Assembly (NCBI GenBank): GCA_024224815.1
Contig: JAAENC010001194.1
Coordinates: 1 to 43,635, forward strand
Direction of reading: 5' to 3'
Length of the DNA: 43,635 nucleotides
Source: Chloroflexota bacterium
GTDB taxonomy: Bacteria; Chloroflexota; Anaerolineae; Anaerolineales; Villigracilaceae
The notes below the pieces were generated by a model that worked only from the letters and a program-made list of their open reading frames with translations, was not told the DNA's origin and made no database searches. Shown in pieces: positions 34,433-43,162 of this stretch; position 1 is the stretch's first letter, and every line of letters starts with the position of its first letter. The translations under genes were made by a program, and so were the position numbers.

Positions 34433-34591
34433 ACAGACCTCCTAAGGCATGGGTAAAAGATATTCATTTCTATAAATACAGGGGGTGCGTTGCATCCACC
34501 ATTCGCGGATGCTCATACAACGTTATCATTATACAGGAGAAACACGATAGGCTTTAGAAAGTTTTGAGAAGAAATGATAAATATGGCCTTT

Positions 34592-34631
34592 AAAACGATA
34601 AATCCCCTTCAAGAAGGGGATTTATCGTTTT
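34592..34631 (-). terminator. Terminator of fbp
   Basis: A perfect 19-bp stem (34592-34610 with 34613-34631) with a two-base loop, bounded by A/T tracts, sits 15 nt after the fbp stop. Confidence 0.9.
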
Positions 34632-34646
34632 CAGAAATGCCTTGCT

Positions 34647-35669
34647 CTAACTCTGACGCAAGAATTCTTCTGCTTTTGCTACCAAATCCCTATTCCCAAT
34701 AAACACAGGGGTACGTTCATGAATATCTGTAGGCACAACATCCAACAGCGCTCTCCGACCATTTGAGCCATATCCCCCCGCTTGTTCAGCAAGATACGCT
34801 AAAGGCGCGGCTTCATACAAAAGACGGATCTTGCCGTTTGGTTTTTCTGGTGTTGCCGGATACGCAAAGATACCGCCATGCACCAAATTACGATGAAAAT
34901 CCGCGACCATCGAACCAATATAGCGATAGGACATTGGCGGCTGATAAGAATCCCTCAGCCAATTTGCATATTTCTCTACCTGCGGACTCCAACTCCTGCC
35001 GGCAGAGTGATTAAAACTATAATAAGAAGGGATTTCAGGGAAAAGCATTCCCTCCTGTGAGAGCAAAAACTCACCTAACGAAGGCTCTAAAGTAAAACTA
35101 TGAACACCATTCCCCGCACTATAAACCAACATGGTACTCGTGCCATAAATAATATAGCCCGCCGCAACCAATTTTCTGCCCGCTTGTAAACAATCTTCCA
35201 AACGTCCACGATTTGTTCTATCAACAACGCGATAGAGTCCAAAAATCGTCCCGATACTGATATTCGTATCTATATTTGAAGAGCCATCCAAAGGATCATA
35301 GACCAAAACATAAGACCCTTTTCTATATCCTTCAGGAATGCGCACCCAATCCTTTTGTTCTTCTGTTACCATAGCGGCTAATCTGCCTGTATGGTCATTT
35401 AGTCGAATAATCACATCATCAGCCATAAGATCAAGTTTTTGCTGCGATTCCCCTTGCACATTCACCTGCCCTGCCAACCCAAGCACATCCAGCAAACCGG
35501 CTCGGCGTGTTTGGGCACTAATTATTTTCCCCGCCAACGCCATATCATAGAGAATTGTGGTCAGATCACCTTTTGCATATTCAGGTTGCCTATCTAGTAA
35601 AAAGCGTTCAATCGTAATAAACTGCCCATTTACCATCGGAAGATTACTCATGCCGTTCGGTTGTACCAT
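34647..35669 (-). CDS. fbp: Fructose-1,6-bisphosphatase, class I
   Basis: The 340-residue enzyme hydrolyses fructose-1,6-bisphosphate to fructose-6-phosphate, the controlling step of gluconeogenesis. The class I motif YDPLDGSSNID (metal and phosphate binding) lies near residue 125, followed by GTIFGLYR. The C-terminus holds GKIRLLYEAAPLAYLAEQAGG with the substrate-binding residues. GGAGGAG precedes the ATG at 35669. The gene is divergent from the asparaginase-like gene across 143 nt. Confidence 0.97.
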   Translation of the reverse strand: MVQPNGMSNLPMVNGQFITIERFLLDRQPEYAKGDLTTILYDMALAGKIISAQTRRAGLLDVLGLAGQVNVQGESQQKLDLMADDVIIRLNDHTGRLAAMVTEEQKDWVRIPEGYRKGSYVLVYDPLDGSSNIDTNISIGTIFGLYRVVDRTNRGRLEDCLQAGRKLVAAGYIIYGTSTMLVYSAGNGVHSFTLEPSLGEFLLSQEGMLFPEIPSYYSFNHSAGRSWSPQVEKYANWLRDSYQPPMSYRYIGSMVADFHRNLVHGGIFAYPATPEKPNGKIRLLYEAAPLAYLAEQAGGYGSNGRRALLDVVPTDIHERTPVFIGNRDLVAKAEEFLRQS

Positions 35670-35812
35670 TTTTGCTCCTCCTCATAAGAGAGACAACTTT
35701 TATTTTGATTTTAAAAGTCTATCACAAAGCCCATAAAAATCTTCATAGCAAAAGGCATATAATTAAATAAAATCGTATAATTGAGCAAATTACCGCAAAG
35801 GAGAACAAAAAT

Positions 35813-36307
35813 ATGCAAGCCATTAAAATCCTGACAACCGGCGGCACGATCGACAAAGTCTATTTCGACGCCAAAAGTACCTACGAAGTTGGCGAACCAA
35901 ATATTGAACGCGTTCTGGCTGAATTACCTCTCACAGTGGATTATTCTGTCAAATCCATTTTGCGGAAGGATAGCCTGGAAATAACGCCCGCCGACCGAAA
36001 CGTGCTCATTGCAGCTGTACAGGATACCGAAGAAAAACATATTATCGTTACCCACGGAACCGATACAATGGTCGAAACCGCCAAAGCCCTGCAAGAAGCT
36101 ATCCCAGATAAAACCATCGTCCTGACCGGCGCACTAGAACCTGCCCTCTTCAAAACCAGCGATGCCATGTTTAATATCGGCTGCGCGATAGCCGCTGTCC
36201 AAGCGCTACCCGCCGGAGCCTATATTACGATGAATGGGCGTATTTTCAAAAGCGGAAATGTCGTTAAGAATGTTGAGCTAGGGCGTTTTATGACTTTATC
36301 TGAATAA
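35813..36307 (+). CDS. Single-domain asparaginase-like protein
   Basis: The 164-residue protein consists only of the N-terminal domain of type I/II L-asparaginases. Both active-site motifs are there: TTGGTID with the nucleophilic Thr12, and HGTDTM near residue 81. The C-terminal domain, which completes the active site across the dimer in full-length enzymes, is missing. The reading frame ends cleanly, and short proteins of this kind exist in other bacteria, so this seems a natural subfamily and not a fragment. Activity on asparagine is doubtful. AAAGGAG precedes the ATG, and two TATAAT hexamers lie about 35 and 55 nt upstream. Confidence 0.85.
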   Translation: MQAIKILTTGGTIDKVYFDAKSTYEVGEPNIERVLAELPLTVDYSVKSILRKDSLEITPADRNVLIAAVQDTEEKHIIVTHGTDTMVETAKALQEAIPDKTIVLTGALEPALFKTSDAMFNIGCAIAAVQALPAGAYITMNGRIFKSGNVVKNVELGRFMTLSE

Positions 36308-36338
36308 GTATTACTTGAAACTAATCAATACTCTGTCT

Positions 36339-36353
36339 CGTTATATAATAACG
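36339..36353 (+). promoter_or_regulatory. Palindrome around a TATAAT box
   Basis: CGTTATATAATAACG is a perfect palindrome containing TATAAT at 36344-36349, 42 nt before the permease remnant. It could be an operator overlapping a -10 box. I see no clear -35 at the right distance. Confidence 0.35.
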
Positions 36354-36394
36354 ATATCAGCGATATATTATAGGAAGGGAAAAGGAGATAGATT

Positions 36395-37492
36395 ATGGAC
36401 GAGCAAAATAATAAGAAGGCAACAGTAAAAAAATTGGGAAAGGCTTTACTTTCGGTGGGAATTCTGGCCTTTTTTATCTATTCATACCAGTCGATAATGG
36501 ACCTTCAGATAATGGGTGATCCAATTCGTCAGGAAGGTATTACACACATCTTTCAAGCACTTTCTGAACCAGATATTCTTGAATATGAAACAGAAGAGTT
36601 AAATGTTGAAGCTCCCGTCTATTTACCCTGCCGAAATGGTGAAAAACCTGCTCTACCAAAGACAGATATCAATAGGCCTTATTTAGTTGCCACCCCCTCT
36701 TGCGGTGCTGCCTTTAAAGAAATAATAGTTGAAGGTTTCAACATGCCCTCTTTTGCTGAAGGTCCTCTATACTTTATAACCTCCAGTGGAGTCAGAAAGC
36801 AGTTGGGCGTTTTTTCTGTTGATGAAAATGGCTATTTTATTGTTGAGGTAGAACTGCCTAATCGCCAGCCCGTTGAAGAAGCACAGGCACTTCGTGCAAC
36901 GGTAAGCACAAATGTTGGATCACCCGAGTGGTCTGCAAACGCGATCGCAACTCTGGGAAAAATGATCGAAACCATTCAAATGGCTTTCCTAACAACAGTT
37001 TTTGCTGCGATATTAGCGGCTCTTTTTTCATTTCTGCTTCTGAAAACATCTTCAGGAAAACTGAGAATCTTCAACACTCTCATCCAACTAATATTTGTAG
37101 CAATACGTTCTGTTCATCCACTAATCGTAACCTTTCCAGCAATAATTTTTGTTTGAATTGGCCCCATGGCAGGTTTTCTTGCACTTACCTTGTTTTCAAC
37201 AGCCGTATTTGTAGCAAAATATGAAGAGTACATACGAGGAAATCCAGCTTTGGAGCGATCAAAATTACTGTCAACACATCTCCCGGGAATCGCATTCAAA
37301 TATCTTCCTGTCAATATTACGCTTGCTTCAATTGTTGGATTTGTCGGTGGCGGCGGAGTTGGTTTTTTGCTTAGCCAAAACATTAATTTACTAGATTATC
37401 GCGCAGCAAGTGTTCAGATAATTGCTCTTATTCTTGTTGCTGGCAGCTTGGATTTATTTAGCAAATTTGTCTGGAGAAAAATTAGAGAGTAG
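36395..37492 (+). pseudogene. PhnE-like ABC permease interrupted by in-frame TGA
   Basis: Two reading frames in the same phase (253 codons to 37156, then from ATG 37166) together make one protein of about 365 residues. The C-terminal 190 residues match phosphonate-type ABC permeases: the EAA-like region around GNPALERSKLLSTHLPG and the helix before it. The TGA at 37154-37156 falls in a membrane helix (FPAIIFV-stop-IGPMAG), where TGG (Trp) would need one base change. UGA serves as a normal stop elsewhere in the window (gene at 38577-39101), so recoding is unlikely. A long extracytoplasmic insertion (about 40-190) follows the first helix, which is atypical. No phnC or phnD gene is adjacent. Confidence 0.75.
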
Positions 37493-37497
37493 ATATT

Positions 37498-38034
37498 ATG
37501 ACAAAACACAAAAAAGTTTTTCGCACAATCCTCCTCATTCTCGCCATCTTATCCTCCCCCTTTGCCTGCTTAGGGGCGGGATCCATCATTTTTGCTTTCA
37601 CTGATACTGATCTAGACTTTTTCAATGCCACTGTCCATATCGAAAATCAAACTAATGAAAGCCTCTACATAACACCGATCACGACCACCTATGCTGATCC
37701 GCGTGTGATTTTGCAGCCCCGATATTTCCGGAACAAAGAGCTTCTATTGCGGCCACATAGCACCATTCGCGTCTCCTACGATTCCGCCGACACCCCTATG
37801 GAAGGAATTGCCCTCTGCTCTGAAAACGGGACTTGTCGTTTACTGGAAAATAGCTGGGAAGAAACGCTCATTATCAGCGACTTTGACGCGTTGCCACTCG
37901 TAGATGAAAGCTGGCTTTCGGTAATAGACGCAACAAGCACCTATAATTTCAGCATGCTGATATACATCATCTTTTTTACATTTCCTTTTATCTTCCTTGG
38001 GCTCTGGTGGCGCTTGCGACAAGCTAAAGTATAA
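37498..38034 (+). CDS. Membrane protein with extracytoplasmic domain, unknown function
   Basis: The 178-residue product has one N-terminal helix (about 8-33), a central soluble region of about 110 residues rich in beta strands (from TVHIENQTNESLYI), and a C-terminal helix (about 148-170) with a short basic tail. Both ends should lie in the cytosol and the middle part outside. I recognise no family. It begins 6 nt after the permease remnant, so it was probably in the same transcript. Confidence 0.65.
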   Translation: MTKHKKVFRTILLILAILSSPFACLGAGSIIFAFTDTDLDFFNATVHIENQTNESLYITPITTTYADPRVILQPRYFRNKELLLRPHSTIRVSYDSADTPMEGIALCSENGTCRLLENSWEETLIISDFDALPLVDESWLSVIDATSTYNFSMLIYIIFFTFPFIFLGLWWRLRQAKV

Positions 38035-38074
38035 TTTTGGACAAGACTTATCTTTATTGGTATAGGAGAGCCCC

Positions 38075-38593
38075 ATGCAAGCTTTTTTTGAAATTTCTGG
38101 TTTAAATATCTACCTCCAAATCGCAGTGACTCTTATCTCGATCAGCGTTCATCTCTGGCGTACTCGGAATATTGAGCGCAAAGAATCTGTCGCTGAGATC
38201 GTTGCCATCTACACTATCGGCTTAGCCGGTTGGTTCGGTATCATGAGCGGGCTTTTTGGCCACATTATCTATGCAGACGAAGTCGCTCAGGGCATCGGTT
38301 GGCCGGTGAATAGTGGCTTCCAGATGGAATTAGGATTTGCATCAATTGGCATTGGGGTGATCGGGTTTATCGGATTTTGGAAAAGATCCTTTTGGGAGCC
38401 TTTTCTGATCACCAAGATTACCTTTTTATGGGGAGCGGCACTGACTCACATCCTACATATCGTCGAGTTCGGCAATTTTCATCCTAGCAATGCAGGGCTT
38501 ATCCTTTATTGGGATATATTCTTTCCCTTTATTTTGCTCGCCATCTATTGGTGGTACAAACGAGAGATGAAAGGCAATGCAGATTCAATTTAA
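38075..38593 (+). CDS. DUF6790-like membrane protein
   Basis: The 172-residue protein has four to five hydrophobic helices: about 8-25, 42-65, 85-102, 113-130 and 142-160. The motif GFQMELGFASIGIGVIGFIGFW and a His-rich turn (THILHIVEF) resemble the DUF6790 family, which has no known function. The end overlaps the acetyltransferase gene by 17 nt, implying co-translation. GGAG precedes the ATG. Confidence 0.7.
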   Translation: MQAFFEISGLNIYLQIAVTLISISVHLWRTRNIERKESVAEIVAIYTIGLAGWFGIMSGLFGHIIYADEVAQGIGWPVNSGFQMELGFASIGIGVIGFIGFWKRSFWEPFLITKITFLWGAALTHILHIVEFGNFHPSNAGLILYWDIFFPFILLAIYWWYKREMKGNADSI

Positions 38594-39101
38594 GAAACTT
38601 ACCACCCCCACGCCCAAAATCGTCAGCGCCCTTAATAAATGGGCAAATGACCCTACATTAATTCCCGTTATTCGCCCAAATCCGACAAAGGAAGCTCTCG
38701 AAAGTCGTGAAGTAGTAACGCCAGAATCTTTGCTAAAACGGATTGGATATAATCAAATCTACCTCATCTATCTGGATGAAAACCTGGTCGGTGAAGTGAG
38801 CTTTCAAATTGATCCACAGCAACTCTACAGGAAAATCCCAGACAGCGCATGGATAGGCATTAACATCGGCGAGGCCTCCGCACGCGGAAAAGGTGTTGGC
38901 ACACTTGCTATGCAATTTCTAGAAAAAGAAATTACTGAACAGGGCCTAAAGCGTATCGAATTAGGTGTTTTTGAATTCAACAAGAATGCCATCAAGCTCT
39001 ATAAAAAAATGGGCTATAAAGAGATCGCCCGCATCGAGAATTTCACTTATTGGGAGGGAAAAATGTGGACAGATATTCGAATGGAGAAGATGTTGAAATG
39101 A
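38577..39101 (+). CDS. GNAT family N-acetyltransferase (RimJ/RimL-like)
   Basis: The 174-residue protein carries a GNAT domain: VGEVSFQI in the central strand, the acetyl-CoA loop ARGKGVGTLAMQFLEKE, and the C-terminal strand-helix LGVFEFNKNAIKLYKKMGYKE typical of the RimJ/RimL group. The substrate is unknown. The start overlaps the preceding membrane protein gene by 17 nt. The stop codon is TGA directly followed by a terminator, showing that UGA is a stop in this genome. Confidence 0.9.
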   Translation: MQIQFKKLTTPTPKIVSALNKWANDPTLIPVIRPNPTKEALESREVVTPESLLKRIGYNQIYLIYLDENLVGEVSFQIDPQQLYRKIPDSAWIGINIGEASARGKGVGTLAMQFLEKEITEQGLKRIELGVFEFNKNAIKLYKKMGYKEIARIENFTYWEGKMWTDIRMEKMLK

Positions 39102-39129
39102 AAAACGCACCTGCAAAGAGGTGCGTTTT
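39102..39129 (+). terminator. Terminator of the acetyltransferase gene
   Basis: The 11-bp stem AAAACGCACCT/AGGTGCGTTTT begins directly after the stop codon. Confidence 0.88.
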
Positions 39130-39177
39130 ATATCCATTACTTTTCAGTTGTGACAAAATGAAGTGATGGGCTGACTC

Positions 39178-39257
39178 TGCGAGGAGCATGCGTTTGCGAC
39201 GTGGCAGTCTCACTCTCTAAAAATGGGATTGCTTCGGCGATAAAACTGCCTCGCAAA
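39178..39257. repeat. Dispersed palindromic repeat, GAGATTGCTTCG family (copy 3)
   Basis: TGCGAGGAGCATGCG, then GACGTGGCAGTCTC, a centre, and GGATTGCTTCGGCGATAAAACTGCCTCGCA. The ends TGCGAGG/CCTCGCA are complementary. It lies between convergent genes. Confidence 0.8.
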
Positions 39258-39306
39258 ATCACCTTCGTTTACAGCCTTACCATCACCTGCATTTCTCCGC
39301 GAAAAA

Positions 39307-40626
39307 TTAATCAGGAAAAAGCTTTTCGCTCACTTCGGGGCAATACTTCACCACCATCTCGCTCGAAAGGCTATTGGTCTTGCAAATCTCTTCATAGAGA
39401 TCAGCTGATTTTCGTTTGCGGCGCTTTTGGCTTTCCACGTCCAACTCCCAGAGACCGAAACGTTGTGTCCAGCCGCGCTCCCACTCAAAGTTGTCCACTA
39501 GCGACCAATGGAAATATCCCTTAATTCGCCAGCCAAAATTTACGCCGCGCCAAAGCTGCTCAATATGCTGTGCCAAGTAGCGTCGTCGCATCTCGTCCCG
39601 CGAGTCTTCCACACCATTTTCGGTGATGATAATATCCTTCCCAAAACGCTGCGCCCAGCGCATTCCTTCAAAGAAACCTTCCGGCTCGTTTGCAATAAAA
39701 TCTGTCTCGCTTAAATCGGCATTTTCAGCATAAGAGCGCGCGCCAAATAACTCACCAGCCATCCTTAAGTCAAAGGAAACATAATCACGGGTGTAATAAT
39801 TCATCCCCATAAAATCTTGTGTTCCAGCGGCTTCGGGCACATTAACACGCTGCCATAAAAACTTCATTTTCCCATCGGTTAACGCTTTCGGGAACAAGTC
39901 ATTAAAAATAGCAGATTGCGTCTTCGCCACCCAACGATCTAATGGAGAACGCGGATTTTTCGGATAGATCGAGCGATATTGGTGCGCCATCCCCACCCGT
40001 GCTTCGTGCTGCACTTCATGGATGGCTTTATAAGCCAACGCGTGCCCACGCACCAAGTTGACCATTACCTTAAAGGCGATATTCAAATCTTTTTTCCCCG
40101 GGGGGAAAACACCAGCAGCATAACCTGAATAAGCATAAACATTTGGCTCATTTACCGTGACCCACAAATTAGCATATTCTTTCAGCGCAGAGACGGTTTT
40201 ATGTACAAAATCAGCAAAAAGTTGTGGCGCTTCATCGCTTTCCCAGCCGCCCAATTCCATGAACCAGATCGGGTCAGTAAAGTGATGCAGCGTCACCATC
40301 GCAGTCATATTTCTTTCTTTTAAGCCGCGCAACATCTCTCTATAACGATCTAGCGCACCCTCATCCCAGCGGTCTTTTTCGGGCTGAATTCGGCTCCATT
40401 CAACCGACAAACGATGCGCATTTTGCCCTGTTTCGGCGGCGCGGTCAAAATCTTCTTTCCAGCGGCCGCCCCACCAATCACAGGCCAAGCCAGATTTATG
40501 CTCGGTATGCCCCGCTTCTTCCCACTCGTGCCAATTATTATTTGTATTATTGCCTTCTACCTGATGCGCCGCCGTTGCATTACCCCACAAAAACCCACGC
40601 GGAAATTGGATGGTTGCCTTTGCCAT
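39307..40626 (-). CDS. Glycoside hydrolase family 1 beta-glucosidase-like
   Basis: This 439-residue cytosolic enzyme hydrolyses beta-glucosides or related sugars. The acid/base Glu lies in TVNEPN, and the nucleophile Glu in IITENGVED. FPRGFLWGNATAAHQVEG at the N-terminus and HRLSVEWSRIQP are standard GH1 blocks. A longer frame reaches 40680, but that extension lies in an intergenic region next to a repeat; the ATG at 40626 has AAGGAAG upstream. It is downstream of rlmB on the same strand, separated by a palindromic repeat. Confidence 0.94.
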   Translation of the reverse strand: MAKATIQFPRGFLWGNATAAHQVEGNNTNNNWHEWEEAGHTEHKSGLACDWWGGRWKEDFDRAAETGQNAHRLSVEWSRIQPEKDRWDEGALDRYREMLRGLKERNMTAMVTLHHFTDPIWFMELGGWESDEAPQLFADFVHKTVSALKEYANLWVTVNEPNVYAYSGYAAGVFPPGKKDLNIAFKVMVNLVRGHALAYKAIHEVQHEARVGMAHQYRSIYPKNPRSPLDRWVAKTQSAIFNDLFPKALTDGKMKFLWQRVNVPEAAGTQDFMGMNYYTRDYVSFDLRMAGELFGARSYAENADLSETDFIANEPEGFFEGMRWAQRFGKDIIITENGVEDSRDEMRRRYLAQHIEQLWRGVNFGWRIKGYFHWSLVDNFEWERGWTQRFGLWELDVESQKRRKRKSADLYEEICKTNSLSSEMVVKYCPEVSEKLFPD

Positions 40627-40647
40627 TTTTCTTCCTTCACTCATCAT

Positions 40648-40729
40648 GTCATTGCGAGCCGATGTTTTTCGGCGTGGCAATCTCCTTCTCTGTCATGGAG
40701 ATTGCTTCGCAAAAAACGCTCGCAATGAC
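40648..40729. repeat. Dispersed palindromic repeat, GAGATTGCTTCG family (copy 4)
   Basis: Perfect 12-bp terminal inverted repeats GTCATTGCGAGC (40648-40659) and GCTCGCAATGAC (40718-40729) enclose GTGGCAATCTCC...GGAGATTGCTTCGC. This is the best preserved copy and is 82 nt long. It ends 3 nt before the rlmB stop codon. Confidence 0.88.
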
Positions 40730-40732
40730 AAA

Positions 40733-41470
40733 TTAAGACTTATTCCTTGCTAAATAGGTCAAATATAAAGCGACCGACCCCGCCACAGCCGCATTAAGTG
40801 ATTCGATTTGCCCTTCCATAGGCAATTTCATTAATAGATCACAGGATTTTCGGGTAAGCGGACGCATTCCTTTGCCTTCTGAGCCGACGACAATACCTAT
40901 CCCGCCATCCAAGGAGATCGCGCCCGGGTTTTGGGCTTGCTCACTGCCCTCGAGGCCGACGATCCACGCCCCGGCATCTTTCAGCTTAACGATCGCCTGC
41001 GCGAGATTCGCTTGCGCGATTAATAAATGCTCACTCGCCCCAGACGAGGCATTAACCACCGAAGCACTCACCTGCGCCGTCCGCGCTAATGGAATGATAA
41101 CCCCATGCACACCAACGGATTCAGCTGTCCGCAAGAGCGTACCGAAATTTTGGGGGTCCTGTAAAGTGTCGAGGAGCAGAACAAAAAGTGCTTCCCCACG
41201 CGATTCTGCTTTATCCGTAATATCTATCACATTATGATAAGGATAGCCGCTGACCTCGAGAGCAATGCCCTGATTATTAGCGGCTATTTTATCCATGCGT
41301 TTGCGTGGTGCACGAAGTACAGTGACTTTTTGCGCACGCGCCATCTGAATAATTTCAGCTAAACGCCCTTTTTCCTGGGCTGTTTCACTGACAAGGAGTT
41401 GAAAAAACTGCCGCCGTTTGGCACGCAGTGTTTCGTAAACCGGGTTTCGTCCATAAATAAATTCTTTCAT
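40733..41470 (-). CDS. rlmB: 23S rRNA (guanosine-2'-O)-methyltransferase RlmB (TrmH/SpoU family)
   Basis: The 245-residue protein has an N-terminal substrate-binding domain starting FIYGRNPVYETL and a SPOUT methyltransferase domain. In the latter, LDTLQDPQNFGTLLRTAESVGV, GGIGIVVGSEGKGM and MEGQIESLNAAVAGSVALY form the knotted SAM site. RlmB methylates G2251 of 23S rRNA. It lies 64 nt after the CysRS-like gene on the same strand, an order often seen with genuine cysS. Confidence 0.94.
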   Translation of the reverse strand: MKEFIYGRNPVYETLRAKRRQFFQLLVSETAQEKGRLAEIIQMARAQKVTVLRAPRKRMDKIAANNQGIALEVSGYPYHNVIDITDKAESRGEALFVLLLDTLQDPQNFGTLLRTAESVGVHGVIIPLARTAQVSASVVNASSGASEHLLIAQANLAQAIVKLKDAGAWIVGLEGSEQAQNPGAISLDGGIGIVVGSEGKGMRPLTRKSCDLLMKLPMEGQIESLNAAVAGSVALYLTYLARNKS

Positions 41471-41534
41471 AAAGGTATTTTACCTGCAAAAGTCTTAGAT
41501 TATTCGTTTTGGCGGAGGAAAAAGAAAACTGCTT

Positions 41535-42932
41535 TTAGGTCCATCTCCAGGATGAATCATCTTTGCCGTCTTCTACAGTCACCCCCAGTTTTTCAAGCTT
41601 GTCACGGATCAGGTCAGACATGGCCCACATATTTTGGGCACGCGCTTCACTGCGTACTTCAAGAAGCAGATTTATGAATTGATTTGTTCTCCCGAAGCCC
41701 TCTTTTTCTATAAGTTCCAGCCCGAGAACTCGTGTTAGCTCACGTAAAGTGTTTTGCGCAAAAAAAAGATCTTCGTCCGTTGCGCCTGCTTCGTAAGAGA
41801 GCTGATTAATTTTTTTTGCCAATTCATAAAGACTAGCTAAGGCTTTTGGGGTATTGAAATCATCATCCATACACTCTAAAAAGACTTCTTTCGTTTTTTC
41901 AACTTTTTCATCAAGCGCATTTTTTTTCTCTCGACCAAGACCGGCAACTTTTTGCGATGTTGGACGAAGCGCGGCAATGAGAGAATCTACATACTGTCGG
42001 GCTTGAGCAATCACTTCGTCATTAATGCGAAGAGGGCTGCGATAACTTTTCTGGAGAAGCATCATTCTTAGGGTATCGTGCCTATGTTCGGCAAGAAAGT
42101 CTTTTATATTTCTTTTGTTATTTCCTTCCCCATCTTTCCCCATACTTTCAAATTGGACTACACCTGTATGCATCCAGTAACGAGCTGGGGATTTGCCTGA
42201 TAACGCAAGAGATTGGCAAATCTTATTTTCGTGATGCGGGAAGATGAGATTATTCTCCCCTCCATGAATATCGGCGTGTCCACCAAGATAATAGTGGCTC
42301 ATCGCAGAGCAGGCAATATGCCAGCTTGGGCGACCTTTTCCCCAGGCGCTATCCCATGCTATTTCCCCTTTCTTTGAAACTTGCCATAAAGGAAAATCGA
42401 GAGGGCTTTTCTTATGCTTACTATTTTCATTTTTTCCACTCTTGATCATTTTTTTTGGCGTCTGCCCAGAGAAGCTCCCGTAGCTTTTAACTTTTTTAAC
42501 CCGAAAATAGATATGCCCTTTTCTTTTGTAGGCATAGCCTTTCTTGAGCAGTTTTTTAATAAGCTTTTGGATCTGCGGCATTGTGTGGCTGGCACGAGGG
42601 TAAACAGTAGCCGGTAAAATGCCAAGCTCTAATAAAATATGCCGAAATTCCTGGATGTAGGATTCTGTCAGATTACAGGGGTCTTTCTCTAGCAAGGTTG
42701 ATCGGGATACAATTTTGTCATTTAGATCGGTAAAGCTCATTGCAAAACGAACGTCATATCCCCGATATTCCAGGTAACGTCTAATCACATCGAAAACAAG
42801 AGCGGAGACAACCTGCTCTAGTTGAATTTCTTTATATATTACTGGGCCACAAATATAAATACGGACTTTAGCTTCTTCAAGGGGCTTGAAAACTTCTTTT
42901 TGGTGGGTCTGTGTATTATAAATACGTAACAT
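41535..42932 (-). CDS. Cysteinyl-tRNA synthetase-like protein lacking catalytic motifs
   Basis: The 465-residue protein aligns over its whole length with CysRS (E. coli CysRS is 461 residues). The CysRS core is clear: YICGP with Cys28, FDVIRRYLEYRGYDV, FTDLNDKIVSRS, RPSWHIACSAMS with Cys208, FPHHEN, and RYWMHTG. But the HIGH signature at 37-40 reads QLEQ, and the KMSKS region at 265-269 reads GKDGE. Of the four zinc ligands known in CysRS, Cys28, Cys208 and His233 remain, while the Glu of HHENE is Lys237. Cys-tRNA synthesis by this protein is therefore unlikely, and a normal cysS must be elsewhere. The full-length frame argues for a retained, different role. The ATG at 42932 has GGGGAGG seven bases upstream; 42947 is less likely. 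rlmB follows it. Confidence 0.85.
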   Translation of the reverse strand: MLRIYNTQTHQKEVFKPLEEAKVRIYICGPVIYKEIQLEQVVSALVFDVIRRYLEYRGYDVRFAMSFTDLNDKIVSRSTLLEKDPCNLTESYIQEFRHILLELGILPATVYPRASHTMPQIQKLIKKLLKKGYAYKRKGHIYFRVKKVKSYGSFSGQTPKKMIKSGKNENSKHKKSPLDFPLWQVSKKGEIAWDSAWGKGRPSWHIACSAMSHYYLGGHADIHGGENNLIFPHHENKICQSLALSGKSPARYWMHTGVVQFESMGKDGEGNNKRNIKDFLAEHRHDTLRMMLLQKSYRSPLRINDEVIAQARQYVDSLIAALRPTSQKVAGLGREKKNALDEKVEKTKEVFLECMDDDFNTPKALASLYELAKKINQLSYEAGATDEDLFFAQNTLRELTRVLGLELIEKEGFGRTNQFINLLLEVRSEARAQNMWAMSDLIRDKLEKLGVTVEDGKDDSSWRWT

Positions 42933-43162
42933 ACAGTTCCTCCCCAACCTGATGCGGGCTTGTTACGATGAAAAAGCCTCCCTTTTATTTTCTTCCCAGT
43001 CCCAGATTGAGCCTTTTGTGCTATCTCCAAGCACCATATATCAAGTCTTGATTTATAAGAATATTATACTGCTTTAGAGAGACTTTGGCTTATACAGTTA
43101 TGGATTTTATATGAAGAAAGCTGTTTAACGCTTGAGTAAGCTGGACTTTATCCATTTAATCC

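Noticed and set aside
37154-37156. TGA as a recoded Trp or Sec codon in the permease
   Set aside because: UGA is a normal stop at 39099-39101, directly before a terminator; no SECIS-like structure is evident, and the family has no Sec at this place.
41535-42932. Functional cysS
   Set aside because: HIGH and KMSKS are both absent, so the standard function is not supported.
42933-43100. T-box riboswitch before the CysRS-like gene
   Set aside because: No specifier loop, AGGGTGG bulge or antiterminator pattern was found in the leader on the minus strand.
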